Assembly (NCBI GenBank): GCA_947561395.2 | Contig: OX387184.1 | Location: 20,733,687-20,797,686, forward strand | Direction: 5' to 3' | Source of the DNA: Buxus sempervirens | Taxonomy: Eukaryota; Streptophyta; Magnoliopsida; Buxales; Buxaceae | Length of the DNA: 64,000 nucleotides | Shown: positions 1-12,800 of the stretch, in pieces | Position numbering within the stretch: the first letter of the stretch is position 1 | Layout: each line of letters opens with the position of its first letter | Notes under the pieces: model-generated | The model's database searches: none | Seen by the model: only the letters and a program-made list of their open reading frames with translations | Told to the model about the DNA's origin: nothing | Program-made: the position numbers and the translations under genes

Positions 1-571
1 TTATTTCTAAAAATTGAAGACAGAAAATAAAAAGGGATAGGGGACTTACCTGGATTGAGCAGGCAGGCAGCAGGGATTCCTTTCTCTTCTTTTGGAGCTT
101 CTTAGAATTCCTTGACTTCAAAATTTCGTGGCCCTTAGCTAGAGGAAAGAGCCTCTATTTATAGACACACCCAGGGGCAAGGCTGGTCCAGAAGGATATA
201 TCCTGATTCTCAGGATAGAGTGAAATACAGAGATAATGCCCATCCATAGCCAACCAAGGTGGCTTCAGCGAATAAAACACTTAATTCGCTCGTTTAAAGA
301 TATATTGGACTTCAAATAAAGCTCGGAAATCGAGAGAAGGACAAAACTTGCACGTGTCTTTAATGCCCGTAAATGATTTACGGTCCAATGGTGACCGTAT
401 TGGTACTACGGGCGCGCCTGCCCGTAGATATTTTGCGGGCGAGATAGGCCCGTGAAGCCAATACGGCCAAAGCCTGTTCATTCTATTTTTAGGCCTTTTT
501 GACCTGTTTTAAGCTCTAATTACATGTTTTTATTATTTTCTCATTTGGCAGTGCAATTTGGGGTGTCTACA
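1..571 (+). mobile_element. Ogre-type Gypsy LTR, 3' part (cut by window edge)
   Basis: The stretch ends in GCAATTTGGGGTGTCTACA, the 3' terminus style of Ogre/Tat LTRs (compare the termini of the solo LTRs at 7228-9697 and 19897-23925). Directly after position 571 the sequence switches to an inverted copy of the LTR family found at 2644-3755, so this LTR is inserted in that copy. Its 5' end lies outside the window, so whether it is a solo LTR cannot be told. Positions 365-470 hold four short palindromes (see separate entry). No coding sequence is visible. Confidence 0.75.
365..470. repeat. Four regularly spaced short palindromes in LTR
   Basis: Imperfect stem-loops begin near 365, 393, 420 and 447, a spacing of 27 to 28 bases. 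Arms are of the type GCCCGTA...TACGGTC, GACCGTA...TACGGGC, GCCCGTA...GCGGGC and GGCCCGT...ACGGCC. The block ends about 100 bases before the LTR 3' end. Similar arrays occur in the other two Ogre-type LTRs of the window. Confidence 0.65.
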
Positions 572-997
572 GCAGCCGCCCCCTTCCTCCTGTGCTTATA
601 CCCGATTACGGCTATAAGACCAGGATAGGCCGGTCCTGCAAACCCTGTCAGTTTTCTTTTTACTTTTGTTTCCCTTTTGAGGATTATCTGTTGTCGCTTT
701 CGGCTCGTCGGCCGATTTTATAATAAAGGATTTGTGTGCCATTAGTTGCTTTCGCTTTCAAACACTTACAAGAACCCAAACGAAGACCGAACCCCTTGTC
801 TTCATATCATTGCCTGACCCATTTTATTACATGTGACTTGCAGTACGACTGGACCGATCCCGGTTCAGATTCGGAACAGGTGCCCGGGGTCAGGGTTCGA
901 CCCGAAATCATTTGTATCAAACGATACTGGCACGCCCGCGTAGAGACACATCATCACCTTCGACACGTGTCCACACCGGCCCAATTTCGGAGCAACA
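572..997 (+). repeat. Partial LTR of the Tat family, inverted relative to the element at 2644-29109
   Basis: This is the reverse complement of the LTR part at about 2644-3070 and 27990-28410, with obvious identity over about 425 bases, ending in GGAGCAACA at 997. It shows a second copy of the same Gypsy family in the opposite orientation. Its other part is displaced by the LTR that ends at 571 and is not in the window. It may be a solo LTR or the end of a longer copy. Confidence 0.85.
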
Positions 998-1735
998 AGA
1001 ATACAAGCGCAATCATACCGGATATAGCATAGTAGAATACAAGCACAATCATACGAGGATAAAAGCATAATCATAATAGAATACAAGTATATTCATATGC
1101 AATATCATAAAAAAAAAAGTGAGGATAAATCTTGAAGTTGGTGCTCACATGCTGGTCATATGAGGAATTCGATTGCAAACATGACCTGACCAATACCATA
1201 CATGGTGACATGGGAAGATCTCGTGAATGAACCACGTCACGTGATGATTGCAGATAAAAATAAAATATGTGTTTTTCATTTAAAAAGAAACATGGACTTG
1301 TTGCGATGCTTAGAAGGCATGCAAGTGACTGGTAGCATATTATTCTAATTAGTATTTAAGCAACTAGATAAGAGATTCTGCGTTGAGTCTGTCGACCATG
1401 CCCCCACATCCTCTCCTACGCCCCCTCTCCTCCAATTTTACTGCACCAGTTATTAACGCCCACGTGTCCTCCACTTTAAGAAGAGGAGACAGAAACGTTA
1501 AAGCAAATCTTTAACAAACAGTGAACTAAAGTGGCTTAACCCTCCTCTGGTTAACGCCCACGTGTCTTTCCCCCCTTGTTGTCTTCTTCCTCACGAACAA
1601 AGAAGAAACAGAGTTACTACATTTCGTTGTTGACATAAGCCTTGGTGCCGCTACATCGCCAACCAAACCAGACAGAGCAACAACTACATCTCCTTCCAAA
1701 CCAGATACATCCAGCAGAACAGGCAATGTTCCGAT
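998..1735. other. Intergenic, short repeats, no gene seen
   Basis: Positions 998-1100 contain imperfect repeats of AGAATACAAGCACAATCATA. The 16-base string TTAACGCCCACGTGTC, which contains a CACGTG G-box core, occurs at 1453-1468 and again at 1551-1566. I see no convincing reading frame. Confidence 0.6.
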
Positions 1736-1989
1736 TGTTAGGATCAAGCGCTTACCACTATACCAATAACTTAAGTTATTTGTTAGAGCGCAACTTAATT
1801 TCCTTATACCATAGCAGGATGCTGGACCTTGGCCCAACATCCCCAAAAATCCACCACCCCCCCCCCCCCCCCCCCAAACACCCGTGTAACATAAGTTGGG
1901 AGCACACCTACACAAACCGCATAACATGTTCTCGGGAGGACTTGAACTCGAGTCGTGGGCTTCGATACCAATTGTTAGGATCAAGAAGA
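1736..1989 (-). mobile_element. TRIM-like small LTR element, interrupted by the Copia element
   Basis: A 104-bp LTR-like block (1736-1839) starts TGTTAGGATCAAG and ends GGCCCAACA. The same start recurs at 1973 and runs into the Copia LTR at 1990. Just inside the second copy lies GCTTCGATACCAAT, whose complement ATTGGTATCGAAGC matches an initiator-Met-type primer site, as expected for a minus-strand element. There is no coding capacity, which fits a TRIM. A run of about 18 C lies at 1856-1875. The remainder of the second LTR is not found on the far side of the Copia element. Confidence 0.6.
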
Positions 1990-2251
1990 TGTAAGAAACT
2001 GAAGTTGAATAGAGTATATGAGAGAAGGATTTATTTTCTGTTGAAGGCTCCAATTTGTTGATGAGATTACAAACTTAAATAGAAGTAATTTAAACAAACT
2101 TAACAAAAAATAAGCACCAACTAACCCATGATTAACAACTTCTAAACTAATGGGATCTCCCTAAAGAATTGGTAAAACACAACTAACTTCCTATAGAATA
2201 GGACTCCAACAATTATTCTGCTAAAAACATAACGGAATAAAACCTTTAACA
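1990..2251 (-). repeat. Copia 3' LTR
   Basis: 262 bp, TGTAAGAAAC to CTTTAACA on the plus strand (TG...CA ends), nearly identical to 33122-33383. The polypurine tract lies at 2252-2268 read on the minus strand. Confidence 0.93.
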
Positions 2252-2282
2252 CCCTCTCTTAAACTGAATTTTATTCATAAAA

Positions 2283-2643
2283 TCAATTTAAAGTAGAAAT
2301 CGAATAAACTCCAAGTAAATCACGCAGCTTCATAAAGGTAGCCAATTTGAGAGGATTGGTCAATATATCTGCAACTTGGTGTTCACTGTGACAATAAACC
2401 AATTCAATGAATCCTTTTGTGAGATCACGAAGGAAATGGTATCTCACATCTATGTGTTTGCTCCTATCATGTAAAACTGGATTCTTGGAGAGTTTAATGG
2501 TTGAACTATTATCACAATAAATCTGCATAGGTCCCTGCTGGAAACAATGCAACCATTCAAGTATTCTTTTCAGCCAAATAGCTTGACATACACAAGATGC
2601 TGCTGCTATAAACTCTGCTTCAGTTGTAGACAAGGTAACCACT
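2283..2643 (-). pseudogene. Copia RNase H, distal part
   Basis: The minus strand encodes a typical Copia RNase H C-terminal region with the motifs TLSTTEAEF, KHIDVRYHF and VADILTNPL. The segment stops at the border of the Gypsy LTR (2644); the proximal part of the same domain lies at 29110-29611 on the other side of the Gypsy element. Part of the broken Copia fossil. Confidence 0.9.
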
Positions 2644-3755
2644 TGTTGCTCCGAAATTGGGCCAGTGTCGACACGTGGTGGTGTTGATGATGTGTCTCTA
2701 CGTGGGCATGCCAGTATCATTTGATACAATGATTTCGGGTCGGGTCCTGACCCCGGGCACCTATTCCGAATCTAAACCGGGATGTCAGTTCAGTCGTACT
2801 GCAAATCACCTGTAATAAAACTGGTCAGGCGATAATATGAAGACTAGGGGTTCGGTCTTCATTTGGGTTCTTGTAAGTGTTTGAAAGCGAAAGCAACTAA
2901 TGACACACAACTCCTTTATTATAAAATCGGCCGACGGCCGAAAGCGACAATAGATAATCCCCAAAAAGGAAACAAAAAGTAAAAAAGAAAACTGACAGGG
3001 CTTTCAGGACCGGCCTGTCCTGGTCTTATAGCCGTAATCGGGTATAAGCGCAGGAGGAAGGGGACGGCTGCTAGCAAAGCAAATTCAGGGGGTTCACCTT
3101 GGATTGCTGTTTAACCGAAAATACACAAGTCAACTGGCTTGATCAGAGCGAGTCTCGAGACCGGCTGCTCGGGATTCTGTGACACAGAACTGCGAGTTAG
3201 GGGTGGCCTCAACTTACCCTCCGGTGGCAGGATTCTGGTGTTGATCGGAGTAAAGAGGGGTCTAAGGTGTCACTGCGACTGGAAGCAGTGATAGGAGTCC
3301 TAGTTTAACCTTCTGACTACAGTGTAGGAGAGGGGATAAATATCACGGATGATCAAAATAATATTATAACCGGTTGCGGTTGGATGGATTGTGTCCTCGA
3401 GCTCTTCGAAGTTGTGTCTTTTATAGCCGATCCCTGACGGTTGCTCAACGTCCTACTCTTGCACGATCTTCATGGCAGTTGGCCATCTTTAGTCTTCTGT
3501 TCCAGAAAAATAACCGCCCGGCCACGATCTTAAATAGGTTACTCTCGAACGACCGATGGCACGATCTTCTGATAGTTGTGAATGTGGTTTGTTGTATTGG
3601 CTTGCGTGGCTTTAACTGTACTCTTGGTTTATGCGTATGCTGAAGTGGCCTGTCCAACTGTACAAAGCCTACGTGTGTTGATGCTATGGCCTAAGTAGGC
3701 CACATAGGTACCACGTGGTCTTCTCTTATTCGTTGGTCCGTATAGGATGTAAACA
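2644..3755 (-). repeat. Tat element 3' LTR
   Basis: 1112 bp, plus-strand ends TGTTGCTCCG and TGTAAACA. It aligns end to end with 27990-29109. A purine-rich tract (AAGTAGGAGGGCAA on the minus strand) lies just inside at 3756-3770. Confidence 0.93.
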
Positions 3756-3986
3756 TTGCCCTCCTACTTATTTATTACGCCGTCATCGGCTGATGTGATG
3801 AGTAAGTATTTTAGGTTTTTCAAAATTTGTCCATTGCTTGATATGAAAGATTTCGCCACTTTCCCACGATCGAAATGATGAGACTTTTCGGGCTTCATCT
3901 TCCAGCTTACTTATAAAATACCGCAACAGAAATTTTACTTTCCTTGTCTCTTTCGGCTATTGTTTTTTCTTCTTCCTTTTTCTTCA

Positions 3987-6936
3987 ATGGCGGGTAATAT
4001 CATACGCTATACTTCTCCGGTCGAAGCTTTCGATGGCTCGTTATCTGTCGGTCCCTTCCTTTGTGCTCGTGATGCTCCTTTGGATGCCCCGACTGAAAAA
4101 GTGAGGGGTCCCTTACTTTTCACTGATGGGAGCAGTCTCAATCAATCTTCCTGTTTTCGGAGTTAGCCGACCGTTTATCCTGAATGGGTAGCCTGGGTCG
4201 ACAGAAGGAGAGAGCGTTTTGCAGTTATTTGGCGTAATACTGGTATTTATGATATGATTCATTTTTCTTGTCGCTCTATTCCTTTGAATCGCGAACTTCT
4301 CTGTGCCACGAGTTTATTCTGGAATGCCCAGACCAATACTTTCAAGTTCCTTTGCCGATGAGCCCCATTGTCATGGATGTTTGCTTCATTATCGGCTTCC
4401 TCACGACTGGTCATGAGGTCCGGGTCGGCATGACAGATCTTAAGAATTACCAGCACTTACCTTTGGTGGAAGTAGGTGAGAAGGGAAAAGAGGCGCTAAA
4501 GAAAAGGAAGCAACCCCTAGTGAAGGAGAAAAAACCCTCTAAGAAGGCGGGATCCTAGCGGTAGAAAGGGATTGTTTTGTCAGGAAGTAAACCTCAACAG
4601 ATGGATACGATCCGTACCTCTTATCGGTCATATATCAAGGACTGTGCAAAGTTCCAACCTCCAGATTACGAGTATGATGTGGAACACTTCTACTTCCTTC
4701 TTTACTTCTTCTGTACTTTCGTATTCTGCTCCAAAGCTCAAGCGGTTACCAGAGAATACTATTCACTGGTTAAGCTTATTCTGGGTGAGTAAGTTGCCTT
4801 TGCTCCCTATTTTTTGTCGGTCTTATACCGTTCCCTTCAAGAATTTGTTCATGGCACCCTTCAGAATCCTGGGGGACCGTTGTGGTTTCTCCAATTTTGG
4901 GCTTACCACTATTTTCCGTCTAAGTTTTATACTTGGGTACCGAATCCTCCTAATGTGCCTCCTGAGTTTGGTTGTTACGCCTATTTGGCCGCGACTCCTG
5001 CTGTCCTCTCTTTTTCCGAATGCTTTCGTTTCTTTTTTGGTCTTCGTCATTTCTCCACTCCTCCTCTCGAAGTTTCTGCTAATGCCCCCAATTTCCTTTC
5101 TATGGTGGACGACATAACTGATGCGCAGCATCTTATTTGGGCTAGCTTTTTGACAGCTTGAAATTTGAATTATGCTGTGAAGTCAATCAACAAGAAACCG
5201 GGATTTGAAGTCTACTTGCCGAATTGTGTAGGTCGGCAATTCCAATGTCAACAGAGGATCCCCTTGCTCGATATGGATGGTCTGTTTACCATTAATACCG
5301 GCTCCATTGAATGACTGTCTGTTATTGCAGTTGACGCTGCTCAAATGGAAGAGAGTTATAGGGCAATCGCTATCGATTTTCGTCTTCCCTTTCTTCCTCC
5401 TCATGACAGTTGCCGCTCTGATTTTCATGTTTGGTGGGGCTCTTTCTGGAGTGAAATTTGCTGCCATCCGGCCGATTATTATCTTGAAAGATTGGGTCTG
5501 ATTGGGTCTACTTGAGTCCTTGCCTGCACCGATCCAAGAAGGTATATTCTCCTCTTCCTTGTTTCCGATTTATATGATACTAATTTGGTTATTCGGCCAC
5601 CAGGTGAAGTACCGTTTCTGGCTTTAGAAGCTTATACTTCTCCTCCAAGGGAATTGGCCGAGGATCATGATGATGCTTTATTGCCAGAATGCCCTGCCTC
5701 GCCAATTGATCCAGATGAAGATCCCGATGACGTTCCATTACGACGGCGCCCTCGGAAGGTGTTGAATCTTATAGATTTATCATTGTTCATTCTTCTTTTT
5801 TTTGTCTTTTCCCTTGACACACTATTTTTCTAGGTTTCAAGTTCCTCGGGCCCGGTCACTCTTTCTTCCAATGTTATGGAATCTTATTCGAATCTAGTTG
5901 TTGATCCTATGTCTGTTTTGGACCCGGTCGATTTCATCGATCCTATCGAACCGATGGATTCTCTTGGTAGTGCCATTGGTAAAGTTCCTTTAGTACTTCC
6001 TGACGGTTAGGAACATTTTTCTCCTCGAGAAGATTCTTCAGAAAGAGGTTCTTCTCCAGAACTGCCTCCTGGGTATGAACAGGAGGTTGCCCCTCCGATA
6101 GCTGAAACCACTACGTCTACTGCCTCTATTGGGACTTACATTCCTCCGGGTCCTTCTGCTGTGACCGATATCCCCCCAGGTTCTTCTGCCATGGGAGTGG
6201 GAGATGGAGTTGACTGGCCGAGGCAAGCGCTCGTTGAATTAGGGAGCACCAGTTCATCTCTTGCTCCGGGATCTGTTCCTGACGCGGGGTTTCTTTCTGA
6301 TGATGGGCGTGGGCGATTGGGTGTAATGTTAAATGACGTTCGGTCCAATTTTCTGTCGGGCAGTTCTCCTGATCCTCCTCTTTATCTTCAAGACATATTC
6401 GATCAGAGATTGTCTGCCTTCTTGCTCCGGGCATAGTCGGAATTTCAGAGGAGACTCTTACTCGTGTGGTGGCATTGGTAGCAGAGCTTAAGGATATTAT
6501 TTCGGTGTCTTCTGACGTAAAATTGGTGTTCTCTCGACTTCTTCTCCTTTATTCCTATAAAGTTGTTTTTGACCATCATTCAGCCAAGATACATGAAATA
6601 ACCAATGCGGCTGATTCTGTTAATGGCCGATATCAACTTTTGCAACAACTGAAGAGTGAACGTGAAGTTTGTCATCATCAGTATATTGAAACGGTCCACC
6701 GTGTGAACACGATAGGTGGTAATATTGCGGATCTTGACCGTCAGATTGCAAAGTTGCAGTCTAAGATCTGAACTTGTAAATCAACGGGAGGAACTCCTCC
6801 GTACTAATGAAGTTGCTGATGATGCCATGAAGGAAAAGACCCGTCAGTGCAATGAAATTGCCCGTGAGCTGGAATCGGAAATAGAATTGGCTCAAGGTTC
6901 CTTTCTGCTTCGGTCCACTCTGGTAGAAGAAAAATA
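3987..6936 (+). pseudogene. Antisense plant-mobile-domain gene 1 of the Tat element, broken
   Basis: Runs opposite to gag-pol between integrase and 3' LTR. The start is ATG 3987 (MAGNIIRYTSPVEA), 70 bases after a TATA-like TTATAAAATA at 3911. Plant mobile domain features follow: PEWVAWVD near 4180, SPIVMDVCFIIGF near 4360, FYTWVPNPPNVPPEFGCYAY near 4925. An acidic, Pro- and Ser-rich middle (5585-6430) and a Gln/Lys/Glu-rich coiled-coil tail (6466-6936) complete it. Such antisense extra ORFs are known in Tat retrotransposons, and mobile-domain capture by Gypsy elements is known. At least one intron with GT-AG borders is likely (about 5758-5834). Broken, several interruptions. The function in the element is unknown. 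Confidence 0.7.
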
Positions 6937-7227
6937 ATCTGCCCAAGAGTCTTTTGATCGTATATATTCTGAAATTTTAAATACTTCTTTGTAAAGTGTT
7001 TAATGAATTCAAATATTTTTTTGAAATCCATGCACCAACTATCATGGCTGTTAGAATCGGCCCCTTTTTTGACAAAACCTATATTTTCAAATCGATTCAT
7101 CCGTATGATCTTTACTTTAAAAATGCTTTAATCGAGAAGATATTCAACCGCCGTTTCGATTTCTTTGGGAAGGCAATCGTACCATCAACACTCTTTTCGG
7201 GAAGACAATAGTCTTATCAAAGCCCTT

Positions 7228-9697
7228 TGTAGATACCTCAAATTGCACAGTAAAAATGAAGAATAATTGGCAAAAATCATTATCTCATTTGAAACCAGCA
7301 CAAAATTTGCGAAAATAGGCATTTTTCTTTGTATCCGATAACTCAGGTTGGATACAAGCATATTTCTTTATATCTGACATAAGTTGTCGGATAGAAGCAG
7401 ACCTTAATGTATCCGGCGACATATGCCGGATACGTATAAATGCTCTTGTATCCGACCTGATATGTCGGATACATGTTTTTTGCTTAAAATTAGGGTTTTC
7501 CGAGAGTTTTCATTTTTTACTGTCATATCCTTCATTAAAGGAGTGAAAATCTCAGAAATAGCCTTAGGGTTAAGGTTGGTGGGCTCTAGACATTATGTTG
7601 TGTCTACCATCTTGCAAGACCCTAACCTTCCTCAAGCAAATGGCCAACAACTTTTGCAAAGAGCTTTTGCCATAAGTGGGAGATCAAAGAGCTTCGAGTG
7701 AAGAGGGGAACCGCTGCAGTCTTGCTTCCAGAAGCCCAGGTAAGCCTCAAACCTCCCTTCATTTTTTTGTTCTTACATTCTAGATCTAGATCTCTTCTTC
7801 TACCTTTCTGTAGAATAAGGCCTCTTCTATGTGTGTGAAAACCCTTCTGCTACTCAAAGTACCTCGAGACTCCCCCTAGCCGTAAAACGTGAAGGTGGGA
7901 TCTAGGGGAAACGAGATTGAGGATTGATCCTAGTGTTAGCACTTTGTTGGAATAAGCCTTTTGATTCTATGAAAACCGTTTCATATTCAAAGTACCCCAA
8001 GATTATCTTGAAGAACCGTTATACGGGGAGAGAGAACTAAGGGAAACGATAATGGAACGGAACCCTAGGCTGTTTTAGAACCCCATTTGATTGATATGAA
8101 TGCATGCTATATGTTGTTATATTATTGAAGAATGGATTTTTACACATGCACACATAGCACTTTTTTGTCGGATTCGGCTCATATTTCAGATTTATTGCAT
8201 TCATTGTGATAGATCTGGAATAAATAGCCTCAAATAATTCTGGGATATTTCTTGTTGATTTCAAGCAAGTTTTGTTGAGTATTGAAGGCCTCTAGGTCAA
8301 ACCTCTCGGTTTTGGGCATTTTTGCTCACTTTTCGGGTTTCTTTTGGCATATTCTCTCCAATCGGAGAGAATGGTGAGCCAAGCTTGTGCCCTATTTTTC
8401 CTAGAGGTTCTTCAACACTTTTTCAAGTGATTTTGATTCATCTTGTACGGAACACACACACACTTGGTCACTGTTTTAAATTGATTTTACTCAAAAGTAG
8501 CAAAACGGGACAGCATCTGTACCCCAACTTCGGACACTCGTAACTTCATCGTCCGGATGAATTTTGGAGTGATTCTAGAGCCATGGGAAAGGTGAGGCTG
8601 TCTAGTTTATTCCTGTAAAATTTCATTAATTTCTATCAAGCGGATTTTGACACCTCTTTGTCGAAGTTAATAGGTCAGTTCAGGTCTGATTACGGAACCT
8701 GTCACTTCGACTGAGAGCCATGTGTTCGTTTTAAGTTCGATTCGAGTGATTCTTATTTCTGTGTTTTCCTTTGAGAGTCTAATTTCAAATCCAGTTAGTT
8801 TCATAATTTTTTGACTTCATTTGTGTCATGGGTAGCAGATTTACTCAGAACTGCTCAACAGCACTTTTCTGGGCAAACTTGTGATCCTCGGGGCCTGTTC
8901 GAGAGATCACACAAGGCACATCCGAATGAATTTTTGTATGAGGCTAGTTTCATTTGAAAGATGGCCATATAGACTTCATTTGCACCAAATTTCATGGATT
9001 TATATGGGGCCGATTTTTCTAAATGATTTTCCAAACTTGCCCACTTGTCACTTGTAACTATCTCCAACAGCACTTTTAAAGGAGGATAACTCTTAGGTTT
9101 TTAACCGGATTTAATTTCAAACTTGCATGAGTCTTATATTTATCATAATCTTTCAAATGAATTTGGTTTGATTCAATTTAAATTAGATTTGAATGATTTC
9201 AAGACAAATGGCATTACCTTTTATCGAATTTTCTGGATTTGACTCAATTTGGGTTTTGTGCAATTTTTGCTTTGATTGCCTTCTATTGGTAATATTCCAG
9301 AAGTGATATGGATATAACAGAGGATCTGGAATTCATTTGGATTTCCCATGTGGACATATCACATATTTTTTTAACCCTTTTCCAAAGTTTTTGATGATTT
9401 TAGCAAGCTTTCTCATTTTTTTAGCATGAACAACACTTGGCAACCACCTTGTGTGGGTGAATGGGGGTGCCTAACACCTTCCCCCATTCATAATCTAATC
9501 CCCTTACCCATCTCTGGATTTGATTTTCAAGTAGAGTTATTTTACTCTAGTATTTGCCTTTTAGCTCTTTTTGCTTATTTTGAATCTTTTGGTGCCCATT
9601 CACACCCCAAAAATTGAATGGTGGCAACTCTCCCATTTCCGTTGAGCCCGTGTGATGATGGAGGGGAATCATCTCGGTGATTTTTCCATGTCTCACA
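7228..9697 (-). mobile_element. Solo LTR, Ogre-type, nested in the Tat element
   Basis: 2470 bp, TGTAGATACC at 7228 to TGTCTCACA at 9697, with perfect 5-bp target duplications CCCTT at 7223-7227 and 9698-9702. The end sequences (GCAATTTGAGGTATCTACA read on the minus strand, and the GAGTTGCCACC and GGTGTTAGGCACCCC blocks near its 5' end) are typical of Ogre LTRs. No internal coding region, primer site or second LTR is present, so it is a solo LTR left by recombination. It separates the two antisense genes. Confidence 0.9.
7328..7474. repeat. Array of four hairpins, about 39-41 base spacing, in Ogre LTR
   Basis: Four stem-loops of the type TGTATCC...GGATACA start near 7328, 7369, 7409 and 7448. 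The third is GTATCCGGC...GCCGGATAC and the fourth TGTATCCGAC...GTCGGATACA; the second is weaker. The array begins 100 bases from the LTR 3' end (7228, minus orientation). Confidence 0.8.
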
Positions 9698-9814
9698 CCC
9701 TTCCCGATAGTTCGAATCATTACGAATCTTTTCTCTATCGGCAGATGTTTTTTCTATTGTGCTTCGTCTTCCTCATATCTGCAAGCTTCCTCTGTCTTGT
9801 TTCTGATACTGATC

Positions 9815-12800
9815 ATGGCGGACGAAAACCCTAATGACTTGAACCTGTTTGGTGACGGTGAAGATGGACCTGTTCTTGGTCCATGCACTGATGTAGAGAC
9901 GGTAGAGGCTCCCAATGTCATGCGTTCTACTTATCACTTAATCGGCGCCCATGAAGATGTGAAGTGGGGTTCTCTGATTCTGCTTCCTTGTTCTTGGCTG
10001 AAGCTTTCTCCTGAGTGGAACAAGTGGGTTGCCAGGCTACGTCCTTATCATATGGAAACCTGGGTTAGGCTTGGGTTGGCGGAAATAATCTTTTACTCTA
10101 CCTTCTACATTCCCTTCAATCCCGTCTTGCTCGGAGTGGCCTCATTCTTCTGGTGTTGGGGTTCTAACACCTTCTCTTTCCATCATAGTCCTATGACTCC
10201 CACACTCCTGGACGTCTGTTGTATCACTGGCCTTTCAGTTCTTGGGGAGGAAATAGATCACGGTATATCTCTTTTCCAACCTTCTGTTTTTAGTACCATT
10301 CATGCTTCTTCTGCTTTTGGCACCTTTGTTCGTGCCGAGCGTGTTTTAGATGATGACAATTCTCCTTCCTTTCAAGAGCACTGTTCTTTTTTGCTGTTCC
10401 TTCTTTGCCATTTTTTCTGTTGTGGCCCATCTGCTCAAATGGTAGGAGTTCGCTGGTATTGCGGTAGCCCTTGCTCAGGGTCGCCGTCTGGCTTTTGCTC
10501 CTTTCTTTCTCAGCCAGGTCTATCATGGCCTACATAGTCTATCTTCCGGTCGATTAGGGGTAGCTAGTGGCCCTCTCTGGTTCTTACAATTTTGGTTTTA
10601 TGAACACTTCCCCGGCTTTTTCTGTGAAGCTTTAGATAATCCCTCTCCCAATTGTTATTATGCCGGTCGTCGCTGGCTTACTGCGACGCCCAGGCAATTG
10701 TTTTTTGATGCTGTTCTTGGTTTCTTTCTTGTGGGTATACAGGAAGAACATCTACCCTTATTTTATTGCTTTTCTTTAGAGCAATTCCATGGGTCCCCTC
10801 TTTATGCTGCCATTAATTCTTCTCCTGAGAATCGTCGATGTGCTATGGCCAGTTTTCTCATTACACGGGAGCTTCCTTTTGGCTTGCATAACCAAGATGC
10901 TCCTACTACCTCCAGAAGAGAAGGAGTAGAAATTTACTTGCCGCATTTTGCTAGCCGGCAACTTGGATATGGCCAAGGCATTCCTCTTGTCTTATTCCCT
11001 TTTACCAATGGCGGTTCTCGGTCGGTCCTCAATCCCAGCTATCTGTCGTTAGTTACCTGTCGGTTTTGTGATCTTTCTGATCGTTTCCGCAATTATCCTC
11101 CTCCTCGGGAATCCTTGGCCGAACGTTCCTTTCGGAGATGGTGGGCTCGAATTTATCCTAACTTTGTCAAGCTTAATCTGGAGTCGTATACTGCTTTTTT
11201 CGGCCGACCGTTGCCGATGTTGCGAGTATAGGGAAACTCTGTGGGTATTATGAGGCTCGCTACTCAGGTAACTCTCTTTTACCTTCTTGCGAATTGATTT
11301 TCTTATATTTAGTCGATTCTGATCTTTTTAACATCCACTAGATGGTCGTAGTTCGACCAATGGAAAAGGCAAGAAAAAGAAAGCCCAGATGATGCCGACG
11401 GTCACTATCTGTTAGAGGCGACCTTCGAAGGCTACTGCCAGTCGGAGTAACCTTTCCTCCCAAATTCGCCACTGAAGAAGTGGAAGATTAGCGGGGTATC
11501 CAGTAGCCGTGCTTATGTCACTCGATCAAGCATGCGATTTCGGGTCTAGCATTCGAATGAACATATCACTGTGGCTGATGATTCTTCGAACGGGGAAGAA
11601 GATATTGATTTGTCTCGCCCTCATTATGGGCCTCTTGTTGGTTCTGGAAGTAGTGGTCAATCGTCTCCCATGCCGACTCTTCCCTGTGCATTCCATTATT
11701 TTACTTCTCCATCAGGTCCTTCAACGAACCCTGTCACCTTCCCGGCCGATCTATCGCCTAGCGCGTCTAGGCAGGCTCCTCCTATTCCTTGTCTTGGCCT
11801 TGATGAAGCTGGTCCGTCTACTTTCCCTGGTACTGTTTTATCGGATTCTTCTTCTGATGAATTACCTTCTGAGCCAAAAATCCCTGTAATCGATGAAGAT
11901 AATTTCAGAGCTCTCCCTGGCACTTGTTTTGGATTTGTCAAATCATGTTTCACGGAGGTAGACCGTTGTCTTACATTCCCAGAACTTAATGATCTTCTTC
12001 CAGTATTTTTTTCCAGGTTTTGACAGCCGGGATGAACTCCGCTCTTTTGTTCTTCGTCGACCTAAAGATCTTTCTGATGATGAACTGGCTGAAATTTGAT
12101 TGTTGATAGGTCGAGCTATGGGGACGAATTCTTATGGGGACCCTACGGTCAGAGGTCGGCTGTTGTCTATGTTTGGATTTTATAGCGCCGTGCCGCAGCT
12201 AAGGGAAGCCATGGATGTTCTTCGTTTTGTCAATGTGAGATGCTCCGACTTTCGCCGATAAATCCGTGAGGTATTCAGTTATCATCGTTAGCTTGAAGAT
12301 TTGAGGTGGACTCTACGTGCCAACTCCCTCGATCAGGCCTCTATTGCTGGTAGTCTATCGGCGGCTGCTCCGGCCGAATTGTAACGCCCCGAATCCGGGT
12401 TACGTAATGGAACCGTAACTCGTACCCGAGGGTTAGATAACAAAACCGCAGGATCTATATCAGAGTGTAAGAAACATGACATTTCATTTATTTCATCAAA
12501 CACAACATCAGAGTTCGCTAAAATATCCCAATCACTAACACACAATGAATCAAAAGAATTACAATTCCAAAGTTACTTACTATCTCAAATGAAAATAGCA
12601 ACTACAGTATATCTCAAAGTCACTCAACAAAGAAATCCTCTCCCCTATACTCAGGGTAATCCGCGTCTGGCTCAACCCCAGGTATATCGTCCTCACCAGG
12701 ATCTGAAAACAAAACAAATCAAAACGGAATGAGATACGAATATATCAGCAAGTAGCACATGCATGCACAAAACATTTATATCAGTTCTAAAACATGCTTC

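Noticed and set aside
1526-2061. Overlapping frames on both strands with poly-Gly or poly-Pro tracts
   Set aside because: The frames come from the C run of the TRIM and run across LTR borders.
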